This document shows, piece after piece, positions 25,944-35,595 of a stretch of DNA of 64,000 bases. The notes beneath the pieces were generated by a model that ran no database searches, had not been told where the DNA came from, and saw only the letters and a list, made by a program, of their open reading frames with translations. Where the stretch lies: positions 39,255 to 103,254 of the forward strand of contig NZ_PPHF01000021.1 in assembly GCF_002904335.1 (NCBI RefSeq). Direction: 5' to 3'. Position numbers and translations under genes: made by a program. Source of the stretch: Amycolatopsis sp. CA-126428. Its GTDB lineage: Bacteria; Actinomycetota; Actinomycetes; Mycobacteriales; Pseudonocardiaceae. Every line of letters begins with the position of its first letter. Position 1 is the first letter of the stretch.

Positions 25944-28181
25944 TCAGTCCTCGACCAGCGCCGCGGACGTGATGCGGTGCAACGAGTAGCGCTCGTTGTT
26001 CTCGCCTTCGAGCACGCCGCCGCCGACGCGCACCGGCCGGACGACCCGCTGGCTCGCCGTGCCCCGGGAGTCCACGAACCCGATCCACACCTCGCGGCGC
26101 TCCAGCGTCGCCCGGGACAGCAGTTCCAGCGTCGCCGACGTGTCCGCGCCGCCGCCGACCGGCGCCCGCACCGACGAGCCGCGACGGCGGGCCGAAGCCG
26201 CGTCGCCGGCGCGGAGGTTGGAGACGATCCGGGCCGCCTGGTCCTCCGTCAGCACCGCCTGCTCACCCGGGCCGCGGCGCGCCGCCCGCGCCTTCGCCGG
26301 CAGCCGGCGGCCGCCGGGCCGGATGTCGACGACCCGGCCGTCCGGGCCCTCCGCCGCCGGGGCGAACCCGGCGCCGCGCAGCGCGGTGAGGACCTCGTGC
26401 AGCGGGTCCGGGCTGATCACCACCGTCGGCGCGATGAGCCGCAGTGCGTGCTCCGCCGCGACCGGGTGGGCCAGCACCTCGGCCAGCAGCGCTTCGTCGT
26501 CGCACCGCAGGAACGACGCCGCGACCCCGCCACGCAGCCGGCCGTGCCGCCGGGCGACGTCGTCGATCAGGTAGCTCAGCCCCTGCGGCACCGGCGTCGC
26601 CGACTTCGACTTGAACAGCGCGTGCAGCTCGTCGGCCGTGCGGCCGGTGTCCAGCGCGCGCCGCACCGAGCCCTCGGTGATCCGGTAGACCGTCGCGTGT
26701 CCCGCCGACTCGACGTCGGCGGTGGCGGCGATTTCGGCCGCCAGCTCCGGTTCCAGCGGCCCCGGCGCGACGACCGTCAGGTCGGCCTGCAGCAGCACGC
26801 GGTCCACCGGCGCGGGCAGCGCGTCCATGATCGCCTCGACCGCGCCCGGCCGGTCGTCGGCGAGCAGCGCCCGCGTCGCCGTCGTGACACCCCCGAGCCC
26901 GACGATCCCCAGCGCGCTCGCTTCGGCCATCGTCCAGCGGACGGTCTCGTCCCGCAGCCGCCCACCCCGGCGAGGGGCCCGCCAGGCCAGCACCGCGACG
27001 AGCTCGTCGACGCTCTTCACGCCCGCGCCGCGGGGGAGGTCGGCCAGCGCGGCGAGGATCCGCCGCCGGGCGACCGAGGCCAGCGGGCGGCGGAGGTCCT
27101 CCGACAGCGGCGCGATCGGCTTGTCCTTGACGTCGCGCCCGCCGGCCATCCCCGGCAGGCGCGGTAGCTCCAGCCACGCCTGGGCGAGCGTCATCCACCG
27201 CTGCGCGGTCGGCGACGCGAGCCACGTGTCGGTCAGCGTCGTCGGCACCCACTCGGGCACGGTCGCCTCGCTGTCCGCGACGAGCCCGGCGCCCACGGCC
27301 AGCTCGGCGAGCAGGATCGCCTGGGTGTCGTCGATCTCCAGGTCCTTGGCGAGCTTCTTCAGCTCGCGGACCCCGAGGCCGCCCGACTTGAGCACCGGCG
27401 GCGGGGCCGCCGACCACGCGCGCAGCAAAGCTTCGGTGTGGCGCAGGAACTCCATCGCCTCACCGGCCGCCGCTTCGTCCAAAGTGGACGGCTGGTGCGG
27501 GTGGACCGGCAGCTCGGGCTCGGTGAGCGTGCCGGGCGCGAACGCCCCGCCGCGCACCGCGATGCCGAGTTCGCGCGGCAGCTCGACGGTCTGGTCGTCC
27601 CGCCGCAGCAGCAGGTCGCGGGCGAGCAGCTTCTGCACCGGCGTCCCGGCCTTCTCGAGCGGGAGGTCCAGCCCGGCGTCCCGGGTGCGGCCGATCGGCG
27701 GGCCCGCGGCGAGGGCGGTCAGCACGCCGCGTTCGTCGTCGGGCAGCTCGGCGAGCCGCGCGCCGAGGTCCTCACCGGCCAGCGCCGGCGAGGACGAGCC
27801 CAGCCCGGCGGGGAACGGCCCCAGGGCCTCCCGAGCCGAGGGCGGCACGCGCAGGGCGTCGTCCGAGCCCCAGGTCAGCGCCCGCGCGCGCAGGCGGGCC
27901 AGCGGCTCGGCGATGTCGGCGCCGATGAGCTTCGCGACGTCTTCGACCGGCACCGGGTCGCGGTCGGCCCCGGCGAGCAGGCACGCTTCGAGCACGGCCA
28001 GGGTGAAGGTGTCGAGGTCCTCGCAGGCGCGCGCGACCGAGCCCGGTGTACCGGCCCGGGTGGCCAGCACCGTGCTGTCGGAGGGCGGGGGCGTCGACAG
28101 GTCGCGCCGCGTGCGGAGCAGCTCTGCGAGTGCGTCGTCGGACTCCGCGCGCAGCCAGTCCGCCAAGGAGGTCGCGGGCAT
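25944..28181 (-). CDS. helicase-associated (XPB/Ssl2 N-terminal-like) protein
   Basis: A 745-residue protein of the actinobacterial helicase-associated family (Rv0862c-like), with winged-helix-like repeats in the N-terminal 400 residues (LADWLRAESDDALAELLRTR at the start) and a conserved C-terminal domain (ALRLIAPTVVISPDPLHEVL, TLERREVWIGFVDSRGTASQ). In mycobacteria its gene adjoins that of XPB helicase and it is thought to act with it in DNA repair. Here the helicase gene is about 24 kb to the left on the same strand, so the pair has been separated by an inserted region. No ATPase motifs are visible. Confidence 0.88.
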   Translation of the reverse strand: MPATSLADWLRAESDDALAELLRTRRDLSTPPPSDSTVLATRAGTPGSVARACEDLDTFTLAVLEACLLAGADRDPVPVEDVAKLIGADIAEPLARLRARALTWGSDDALRVPPSAREALGPFPAGLGSSSPALAGEDLGARLAELPDDERGVLTALAAGPPIGRTRDAGLDLPLEKAGTPVQKLLARDLLLRRDDQTVELPRELGIAVRGGAFAPGTLTEPELPVHPHQPSTLDEAAAGEAMEFLRHTEALLRAWSAAPPPVLKSGGLGVRELKKLAKDLEIDDTQAILLAELAVGAGLVADSEATVPEWVPTTLTDTWLASPTAQRWMTLAQAWLELPRLPGMAGGRDVKDKPIAPLSEDLRRPLASVARRRILAALADLPRGAGVKSVDELVAVLAWRAPRRGGRLRDETVRWTMAEASALGIVGLGGVTTATRALLADDRPGAVEAIMDALPAPVDRVLLQADLTVVAPGPLEPELAAEIAATADVESAGHATVYRITEGSVRRALDTGRTADELHALFKSKSATPVPQGLSYLIDDVARRHGRLRGGVAASFLRCDDEALLAEVLAHPVAAEHALRLIAPTVVISPDPLHEVLTALRGAGFAPAAEGPDGRVVDIRPGGRRLPAKARAARRGPGEQAVLTEDQAARIVSNLRAGDAASARRRGSSVRAPVGGGADTSATLELLSRATLERREVWIGFVDSRGTASQRVVRPVRVGGGVLEGENNERYSLHRITSAALVED

Positions 28182-28271
28182 AGACGACCAGGATACCGGG
28201 CGGTTGTGACCGGCCGCGGGGGCTCAGGCAGACTGTCTGCGTCAGCCGAAGACCGGTGGTGGGAGGACGTT

Positions 28272-28451
28272 GTGGCCAAGGGTGAGAAGAAGCACAAGGG
28301 CATCGACCCGACCTGGCCGGGCGAGGACGGCGAACACCCCGTGACCGAGCTCGCGGCCGACCGCCAGGGCGCGCTTTCGCCGTTCGGCGACCTCACGTTC
28401 CCCCTCGACACCGTGCCCTACGTGCACCCCGAAACCGAGATCAACCGCTGA
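28272..28451 (+). CDS. small conserved protein (Rv0863-like)
   Basis: A 59-residue soluble protein, VAKGEKKHKGIDPTWPGEDG at the start and ending in YVHPETEINR. GGGAGG lies just before the GTG at 28272. Position, between the helicase-associated gene and the moa cluster, matches that of Rv0863 in M. tuberculosis as I recall it. Function unknown. It is divergent from the helicase-associated gene and about 100 bp before the malic enzyme. Confidence 0.7.
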   Translation: MAKGEKKHKGIDPTWPGEDGEHPVTELAADRQGALSPFGDLTFPLDTVPYVHPETEINR

Positions 28452-28555
28452 TCGCATAGTTACTGGTCAGTACCGGTATCGGCCCCTCGTGAGGGCGGTC
28501 ACGGGAGTAGGTTTCCTCCCGTCCCAGCCCAGCTTTCCCACACGGGGGTAGTGCC

Positions 28556-29944
<1,389 letters not shown>

Positions 29945-30177
29945 GGGGTAGCGACCTCGCCCTTTTGTGGTGTCCGCCCGGCCGCGGAGGCTGTGCTCGC
30001 GAAGCGCTGACCGGCCGCGAACCAGCCCCGCGGTGGCCGAGGCCGCGCGGAAGGCTTTGCTCGCGGAGCGCTGAGCTTTGCGGCGTTTCCGCGGTGGCTG
30101 CCGGGCGATGGGCCGGTCGCTGCGGGCTCGGTGCGCGGCCCCGGCTCCGGAAGGCCGGACTCGCGGAGCGCTGAGCC

Positions 30178-30588
30178 TCAGCTGGTTCGCGCCAGCAGCC
30201 TCACCTCGACCTCCGGCAGGTCCTCGAACCGGGCCCGGCCGTCCGTGGTCACCAGCGTGCGGCCGGTGGCCCGGGCGGTGGCCGCGATGATCAGGTCGTG
30301 TGCGCCCCGAACCTGGCCGGTCCGCTGCAGGTGGGCCAGGAGCTCGGCGTGGTGCTCGACGACGTTCGTCGTGTAGTCGACCACCGGCGTGACGGCCAGG
30401 AACTCGGCCAAGAACGCGCTGTGCGCCGCCCGGCGGGCCGGGTTCGGGTCGAGCCGCAAGCCCACCTCGTACTCGGTGATCACCAACGCCGGTACGGCGA
30501 TATCGTCCTCGTCGCCGATCGCGCCCGCCGGCAACCGACGGCGGGCGGCGTCGATGAGGATGCCGGTGTCGAGGATCAGTCGCGCCAC
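30178..30588 (-). CDS. PIN-domain ribonuclease toxin (VapC family)
   Basis: A 136-residue PIN domain protein, the toxin of a VapBC pair: a metal-dependent endoribonuclease that usually cuts tRNA or rRNA. The acidic residues expected of the active site are visible: Asp in LILDTGILIDA, Glu in ITEYEVGL, Asp in HDLIIAATA and Asp in LVTTDGRARF. The GTG at 30586-30588 lies within the end of the antitoxin gene, overlapping by 13 bp, so production is coupled to the antitoxin. Confidence 0.9.
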   Translation of the reverse strand: MARLILDTGILIDAARRRLPAGAIGDEDDIAVPALVITEYEVGLRLDPNPARRAAHSAFLAEFLAVTPVVDYTTNVVEHHAELLAHLQRTGQVRGAHDLIIAATARATGRTLVTTDGRARFEDLPEVEVRLLARTS

Positions 30589-30842
30589 GGGTCGCCGTCC
30601 AACTCGGCGGACGCCGTCTCGCGGACCTTCGCCACGTTCTCCTCGAACCGGTCGTCGACGTCGAGCTTTCCGGCCCAGCGGTGGAACACCGCGCACACCT
30701 CGGCGCCGTTCGCGCGCGGCGCGGGCACGATCAGCGCCACCCGCCTGCCGTTGCGGGTGACGACGATCGTTTCGCCCTTCTCCGCCTCATCGAGCACTGC
30801 GGAGAACGACCGGGAAGCTTCTGACGCCGTCAGTTCCAGCAC
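30576..30842 (-). CDS. Phd/YefM-type antitoxin (VapB)
   Basis: An 88-residue antitoxin. The N-terminal half (ASEASRSFSAVLDEAEKGET, IVVTRNGRRVALIVPA) is a Phd/YefM DNA-binding fold; the C-terminal tail (DRFEENVAKVRETASAELDG) would wrap the PIN toxin. Such antitoxins neutralise the toxin and repress their own promoter. Tandem 8-bp repeats sit just upstream of the GTG start, which seems to be leaderless. Confidence 0.9.
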   Translation of the reverse strand: MLELTASEASRSFSAVLDEAEKGETIVVTRNGRRVALIVPAPRANGAEVCAVFHRWAGKLDVDDRFEENVAKVRETASAELDGDPWRD

Positions 30843-30845
30843 GAG

Positions 30846-30861
30846 ATCAGATTATCAGATT
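30846..30861 (-). promoter_or_regulatory. vapBC promoter with tandem ATCAGATT repeat
   Basis: Two abutting copies of ATCAGATT (AATCTGAT on the gene's strand) lie three bases before the vapB start. They contain GATAAT, a good -10 hexamer placed 8 bp from the GTG, so the transcript is probably leaderless and the repeat a candidate autoregulatory operator. Confidence 0.5.
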
Positions 30862-30922
30862 CCGGGGTTCTGAACCATGCGGCCGCGGCGGTGTTCCCCC
30901 GATGGTGGAATAGCCTCGGCTG

Positions 30923-31393
30923 GTGAGTGAACTCAGCCACGTCGACGAGACCGGCGCCGCCCGCATGGTCGACGTCTCCGGCAAGACCGCCACCGCGCGC
31001 ACCGCGCTCGCCGCCGGGACCGTGCGGACCACCGCCGAGGTGCTGCGGCTGCTGGCCACCGATGGCCTCCCCAAGGGTGATGCCCTCGCCACCGCGCGCA
31101 TCGCCGGGATCATGGGCGCCAAGCGCGTCCCCGAGCTGATCCCGCTGTGCCACCAGATCGCGCTGTCCGGGGTCAAGGTCGAGTTCGCGCTCGGCGAGGC
31201 CGAGGTCGGCATCCGCGCGACGGCGAAGACCACCGACGTCACCGGGGTCGAAATGGAAGCGCTGACCGCGGTGGCCGTGGCCGGGCTGACGCTGCACGAC
31301 ATGATCAAGGCCGTCGACCCGGCGGCGACGCTGGACGAGGTCCGCCTGCTCCGCAAGGACGGCGGCAAGACCGGAACCTGGGAGCGGCCGTGA
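30923..31393 (+). CDS. moaC: cyclic pyranopterin monophosphate synthase MoaC
   Basis: A 156-residue MoaC, which with MoaA converts GTP to cyclic pyranopterin monophosphate, the first stage of molybdenum cofactor synthesis. Diagnostic segments are ARMVDVSGKTATARTA, MGAKRVPELIPLCHQIALSG and GVEMEALTAVAVAGLTLHDM with active-site Lys in MIKAVD. Length is normal. The GTG start is followed in the same operon by the mog-moaE fusion, whose start overlaps this stop. Confidence 0.96.
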   Translation: MSELSHVDETGAARMVDVSGKTATARTALAAGTVRTTAEVLRLLATDGLPKGDALATARIAGIMGAKRVPELIPLCHQIALSGVKVEFALGEAEVGIRATAKTTDVTGVEMEALTAVAVAGLTLHDMIKAVDPAATLDEVRLLRKDGGKTGTWERP

Positions 31394-32373
31394 AGCGCAG
31401 CGCGCGCGTGATCGTGGCGTCCAACCGCGCCGCGAAGGGCGTCTACGAAGACAAGACCGGCCCGGTGATCGCCACCTGGCTGGCGGACCGCGGCTACGAC
31501 GTGCCGGCGCCGGTCGTCGTCGAGGACGGCGATCCGGTCGGCGTCGCGCTGCGGGCCGCGCTGGCCGACGGTGTCGCCGTGGTCCTCACCACCGGCGGGA
31601 CCGGCATCTCGCCGACCGACCGCACCCCGGACGTCACCCGTGCGCAGCTCGACCACGAGCTGCCGGGCGTGGCGGACGCGATCCGCGCCGCCGGCCTGCC
31701 GAAGGTGCCCACGGCGGTGCTGTCGCGCGGCGTGGCGGGCGTGGCCGGGCGCACCCTGGTCGTGAACCTCCCCGGCTCCAGCGGCGGCGTCAAGGACGGC
31801 CTGGGCGTCCTGGACGGCATCCTGGCCCACGCCGTCGACCAGCTGGCCGGGGGCGACCACCCGCGGCCTGCCGCCGCCGCGCCTGCTGTGACAACCGGAG
31901 CTTCGCCCCGGGCCGGGGGCTTCGCCACCCGGACCCCCGAAAAGCCCGAGGTGCGGGTCGCGCGGGCGCTGGTGACCGAGGAGCCGCTGTCGGTCGAGGA
32001 GCACGCCCGCCTGGTCGAGGACGACGCCGCGGGCGCGGTGGTGACCTTTGCGGGGGTGGTCCGCGACCACGACGGCGGCAAGGGCGTCCGCGACCTGACG
32101 TACGAGGGCCACCCGAGCGCGAGCCAGGTGATCGAGGACGTCGTCGCGGACCTGTCGGGGCGCTGGACCGGCGTCCGCGCGGTCGCCGTGAGCCACCGGC
32201 TGGGGGCGCTGACGATCGGCGACGTCGCCCTGGCGTGCGCCGTGGCGGCCGAGCACCGCGGGCAGGCGTTCGCGGCGTGCTCGGAGCTCGTGGACGAGGT
32301 CAAGGCGCGGCTGCCGGTCTGGAAGCACCAGCACTTCGCCGACGGCACGGACGAGTGGGTCAACTCGCCGTGA
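31390..32373 (+). CDS. fused Mog (MogA/MoaB)-MoaE molybdenum cofactor protein
   Basis: A 327-residue fusion. Residues 1-155 are a MogA/MoaB adenylyltransferase-type domain (VLTTGGTGISPTDRTPDVT, LPGSSGGVKDGL), which activates molybdopterin for metal insertion. Residues ~187-327 are MoaE, the large subunit of molybdopterin synthase (AGAVVTFAGVVRDHDGGKGV, YEGHPSASQVIE, HRLGALTIGDVALACAVAAE, WKHQHFADGTDEWV). The linker, residues 167-185, is encoded by a 59-bp repeat also found in modA. M. tuberculosis has separate mog and moaE2 genes at this place. MoaD, the partner of MoaE, is encoded at 35.3 kb. The GTG overlaps the moaC stop. Confidence 0.95.
   Translation: MKRSARVIVASNRAAKGVYEDKTGPVIATWLADRGYDVPAPVVVEDGDPVGVALRAALADGVAVVLTTGGTGISPTDRTPDVTRAQLDHELPGVADAIRAAGLPKVPTAVLSRGVAGVAGRTLVVNLPGSSGGVKDGLGVLDGILAHAVDQLAGGDHPRPAAAAPAVTTGASPRAGGFATRTPEKPEVRVARALVTEEPLSVEEHARLVEDDAAGAVVTFAGVVRDHDGGKGVRDLTYEGHPSASQVIEDVVADLSGRWTGVRAVAVSHRLGALTIGDVALACAVAAEHRGQAFAACSELVDEVKARLPVWKHQHFADGTDEWVNSP
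31887..31945 (-). repeat. 59-bp dispersed repeat, copy A, inside mog-moaE
   Basis: Starts TGTGACAACCGG and ends GGACCCCCGAAAAGC. It matches 54 of 59 bases of the reverse complement of 37667-37725. It holds two GC-rich inverted segments (CGGAGCTTCGCCCCG and GGGGGCTTCG...CCCCC) and encodes the interdomain linker in frame. Confidence 0.85.
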
Positions 32374-32809
32374 TCCGGAACGCCGCGACCCGCTGAGCGG
32401 CCGCGGCGAACTCGTCCGGGTCGGGGCCGGTGACCAGGCCCAGCCGGACGAACATGGGCACGCCGTGCGGCACCTCGCGCGGGAAGGCGCGCATCGCCCG
32501 CTCGCGCTCGTCGGCGTCGGTGACTTCGGTCAGCGTGACGGCCTGCCGACGGCGCCCGTGGGCGAGCTCGCCCCGGCCGGCGGCGCGGACGTTGCGCGCC
32601 CAATCGCCCTCCGGCAGGCCGGCGATGACGTACCGCCGGCCGTCGACGGTGAGCGGGGAGACCGGAGTGGGCCGTGGCGCGCCCGAGCGGCGGCCCGGGA
32701 CGGTCAGGACGTGCACGGTGCCCAGGCGCAGCCCCAGGCGCGTCAGGAGGCGTACGAGGCGGTTGGCGGGGCGCAGCCAGCGGGGTAGGGCGGGGAGGGT
32801 GGTCGGCAC
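32360..32809 (-). CDS. deazaflavin (F420)-dependent nitroreductase family protein
   Basis: A 149-residue split-beta-barrel protein of the Ddn/DUF385 family, typically binding coenzyme F420 and reducing small substrates. Visible motifs are VHVLTVPGRRSGAPRPTPV, YVIAGLPEGDWARNVRAAG and EREVPHGVPMFVR-like spacing near the end. AAGGA precedes the GTG start. It is divergent from a MarR gene with paired operators between them, so it is probably under MarR control. The last bases overlap the end of mog-moaE. Confidence 0.88.
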   Translation of the reverse strand: MPTTLPALPRWLRPANRLVRLLTRLGLRLGTVHVLTVPGRRSGAPRPTPVSPLTVDGRRYVIAGLPEGDWARNVRAAGRGELAHGRRRQAVTLTEVTDADERERAMRAFPREVPHGVPMFVRLGLVTGPDPDEFAAAAQRVAAFRITAS

Positions 32810-32818
32810 GGTAAATCC

Positions 32819-32833
32819 TTTCGACGATCGAAA
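32819..32833. promoter_or_regulatory. MarR operator candidate, site 1
   Basis: TTTCGACGATCGAAA, arms TTTCGA and TCGAAA around a 3-bp centre. It lies just upstream of the ribosome site of the F420-type gene, where a bound dimer would block it. Confidence 0.65.
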
Positions 32834-32856
32834 TACTTACCGGCCAAGGTAGACTC

Positions 32857-32871
32857 TTTCGAGTGTCGAAG
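32857..32871. promoter_or_regulatory. MarR operator candidate, site 2
   Basis: TTTCGAGTGTCGAAG repeats the TTCGA-N3-TCGAA plan of site 1, 38 bp away centre to centre. It covers the start codon of the marR gene. TAGACT at 32850-32855 is a plausible -10 that would give a leaderless marR transcript, so binding here would be direct autorepression. Confidence 0.65.
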
Positions 32872-33318
32872 CAATCACTGGTCACCGAGGCAACCCACGC
32901 GGCAGCGGCGTTCGGCGCGGCGAACGACGTGGTGGACGAAGCCGCCGCGGCGGCTTTCGGCGTGAACCGCACGGACCTGCGCATCATCGGCCTGGTGGCG
33001 GCGGCGGGAGCGGTGGCGGCGGGCCGGCTGGCCACGGAGGCGAACCTGAGCCCGGCGGCGACCACGACGGCGATCCAGCGCCTGGCGAACGCGGGCCACC
33101 TGACCCGCCGGACAGACGCGGACGACCGGCGCCGGGCGGTGGTGGAGCTGACGCCCAAGGCGGCGGAGCTGCTGGAGGAGGTCTACGGCCCGATCGAGCG
33201 GGCGGGACGGGCGCTGCTGGCCGAGTACGCGCCGGAGCAGCTGGAGCTGGTCATCGAGGTGCTGCGGAAGGGCGAGCGGATGCAGCTGGCGGAGGCGGAG
33301 CGGATCCGGGCGCGCTGA
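32863..33318 (+). CDS. MarR family transcriptional regulator
   Basis: A 151-residue MarR-type winged-helix dimer. It has the recognition region LSPAATTTAIQRLANAGHLTRRTDADDRR (split at LSPAATTTAIQRL and LTRRTDADDRRRAVVEL) and a C-terminal helix pair. Its GTG start lies inside one of two matching palindromes shared with the divergent F420-type gene, which makes that gene the likeliest target. The ligand is unknown. Confidence 0.92.
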   Translation: MSKQSLVTEATHAAAAFGAANDVVDEAAAAAFGVNRTDLRIIGLVAAAGAVAAGRLATEANLSPAATTTAIQRLANAGHLTRRTDADDRRRAVVELTPKAAELLEEVYGPIERAGRALLAEYAPEQLELVIEVLRKGERMQLAEAERIRAR

Positions 33319-33372
33319 GGGGCTGGGACCTGCTGGCGAATCTGTGCGCGCTTCTCGCGCTGAGGCGGTTGT

Positions 33373-33490
33373 GGGGCCGCTGGTATGGCGCCCGGCGCCC
33401 GGCTGGGGCGGCTGCGGGCCGCTGGGTTGGCGTCCGGCCTCCGGCTGGGGCGACTGGGGCCGCTCGCCTGGCCTCCGGCCCCCGATAGCC
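33373..33490 (+). repeat. three ~41-bp tandem degenerate repeats
   Basis: Units begin at 33373, 33414 and 33456 and follow the plan GGGCCGCTGG...TGGCGYCCGGC...CCGGCTGGGGCG. The third is truncated. They lie in the non-coding space between marR and rpfA. Confidence 0.7.
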
Positions 33491-33536
33491 AGCTTACCGG
33501 CGAGGGCCGACAGTTTCGGGCGCCGCGGAACGCGTG

Positions 33537-33577
33537 AAGGGCTCCCACCGCCCGGGGGATCGGCGGTGGGAGCCCTT
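33537..33577. terminator. terminator between convergent marR and rpfA
   Basis: A perfect 16-bp stem (AAGGGCTCCCACCGCC and its complement) with a 9-nt loop. It is 46 bp past the rpfA stop and about 220 bp past the marR stop, with short T runs on both strands, so it could end transcription in both directions. Confidence 0.85.
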
Positions 33578-33622
33578 TCAGGTCACGGCTCGAGGCCGGA
33601 CCCGCGCATCACTGCGAGATCG

Positions 33623-34545
<923 letters not shown>

Positions 34546-34551
34546 TCGGGG

Positions 34552-34567
34552 CGTGACCTACGTCACA
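34552..34567. promoter_or_regulatory. CRP-family binding site upstream of rpfA
   Basis: On the rpfA strand TGTGACGTAGGTCACG, a GTGAC-N4-GTCAC style palindrome, matches the mycobacterial CRP consensus TGTGA-N6-TCACA except at the last base. rpfA is an established CRP (Rv3676) target in M. tuberculosis, which supports the call. Confidence 0.65.
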
Positions 34568-35109
34568 GTAACAGCACGCAACCCTGGCCGATATGCATGT
34601 TTGTGCAGGTCAGCGGGCCGTTATCTGGCCGTTTCCTCCCCGAGATAAAACACGGATCGTGAGGCTTGCATCACGTGTTTCGGGGAGCGAATGGGCCATT
34701 CGCGCCCCCGCGATCGCGATTGAAGCGCGCATCTTAAGAGCCCCGGGGGTACGGCGCCAGACTTGACAATCCTGCCCCACATGCCCCAGGAGTCACAACA
34801 GTCCCACCTGTTCGAGCGGTTTCCCGACCCGGTCGGAGAGAAGCTGACCGTCCCGCCCGGGCCCTGATGCCGACGCAGGGCGACGGACCAGGTGAAACAG
34901 GTCACCGGAAGGCGTGGTGGCCGGTCGCGAGCAGCTTCTCGCGAACACCCGGATCCGGTGACGCGCGACGCCGAGGGCCCGAAACCCCGTCGCCGAGCGG
35001 TCGGCCGCCGTACCCGAGCGGTCGCCGAGTTACCGGAAGGGTGAACTCGCCACGCCTCCGCCGAACGGACCACCCGCTTACAAGCTTCGGCGCAAGCCGC
35101 CCAGTCCAG
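34568..35109. other. non-coding space between rpfA leader and repeat array
   Basis: About 540 bp with lower GC near the rpfA end. Short frames on both strands are repeat-derived or lack codon bias. Toward the right edge, segments like CCGAGCGGTCGG hint at further decayed copies of the 21-bp repeats. No gene seen. Confidence 0.55.
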
Positions 35110-35326
35110 CCTGCGTACCCAGGCGGTCGGCCTGCGCACCCAGAGGGTCGGCCTGCGTACCCAGAGGGTCGGCCCGCGTGTCTGGAGAGCCGACACACGT
35201 GATCAGGAGGTCGACACGCGTGATTAGGGGGTCGACACGAGGGGCTTGCCTAGTTTCGCCGTGTCGACCCTTCGATCACGCGTGTCGACTGTTCAGACAC
35301 GCGAGTCGACCCTTCGATCACGAGGG
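35110..35326. repeat. 21-bp repeat array with inverted second half
   Basis: Six direct 21-bp units (starts 35110, 35131, 35152, 35173, 35194, 35215) of the plan CCTGCGTACCCAGAGGGTCGG grading into CACGCGTGATTAGGGGGTCGA, a 28-bp centre, then three units in inverted orientation (starts 35264, 35285, 35306). It ends 7 bp from the moaD stop. The units contain ACGCGT and GTCGAC palindromes. Confidence 0.85.
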
Positions 35327-35333
35327 CGGGGGG

Positions 35334-35585
35334 TCAGCCGCCGGCGAATGGGGGGAGGACGTCCAGCTCTGCGCCGTCGCGGAGGGGGCGGGTGAGGTCG
35401 CGGACCGCGATGCCGTCCAGGAGGTAGCTGACCGCCTCCAGGATCCGCGGCAGAGAAGAAGGGTGCAGGCGGGCCAGCTCGGCCACCGCGTCGGCGACCG
35501 ACGCCCCGGCCGGCAGCTGCACCTTCTCCTCTTCCACGCCCGCCGCGGCCCGCGCCGCCGCGAAGTACCGGACCACGATGGTCAC
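35334..35585 (-). CDS. moaD: MoaD, small subunit of molybdopterin synthase
   Basis: An 83-residue ubiquitin-fold sulfur carrier. The required C-terminal Gly-Gly is present (DVLPPFAGG); it is thiocarboxylated and donates sulfur to the MoaE active site. Segments VTIVVRYFAAARAAAGVEEE and LPAGASVADAVAELA are typical. Three GTGs are in frame; I prefer 35585 because it gives normal length and has GAGG eight bases upstream. It follows moaA by 10 bp, so the two are cotranscribed. Confidence 0.93.
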   Translation of the reverse strand: MTIVVRYFAAARAAAGVEEEKVQLPAGASVADAVAELARLHPSSLPRILEAVSYLLDGIAVRDLTRPLRDGAELDVLPPFAGG

Positions 35586-35595
35586 CGTCGCCACC

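Noticed and set aside
34621..35202. Frames of 98-191 residues with YPEGRPA-like repeats around 35 kb
   Set aside because: The repeats come from the 21-bp DNA array, open in several frames and both strands, so they are better explained as a DNA element.
35110..35326. CRISPR array
   Set aside because: Units abut without unique spacers, drift gradually in sequence, and no cas gene is present.
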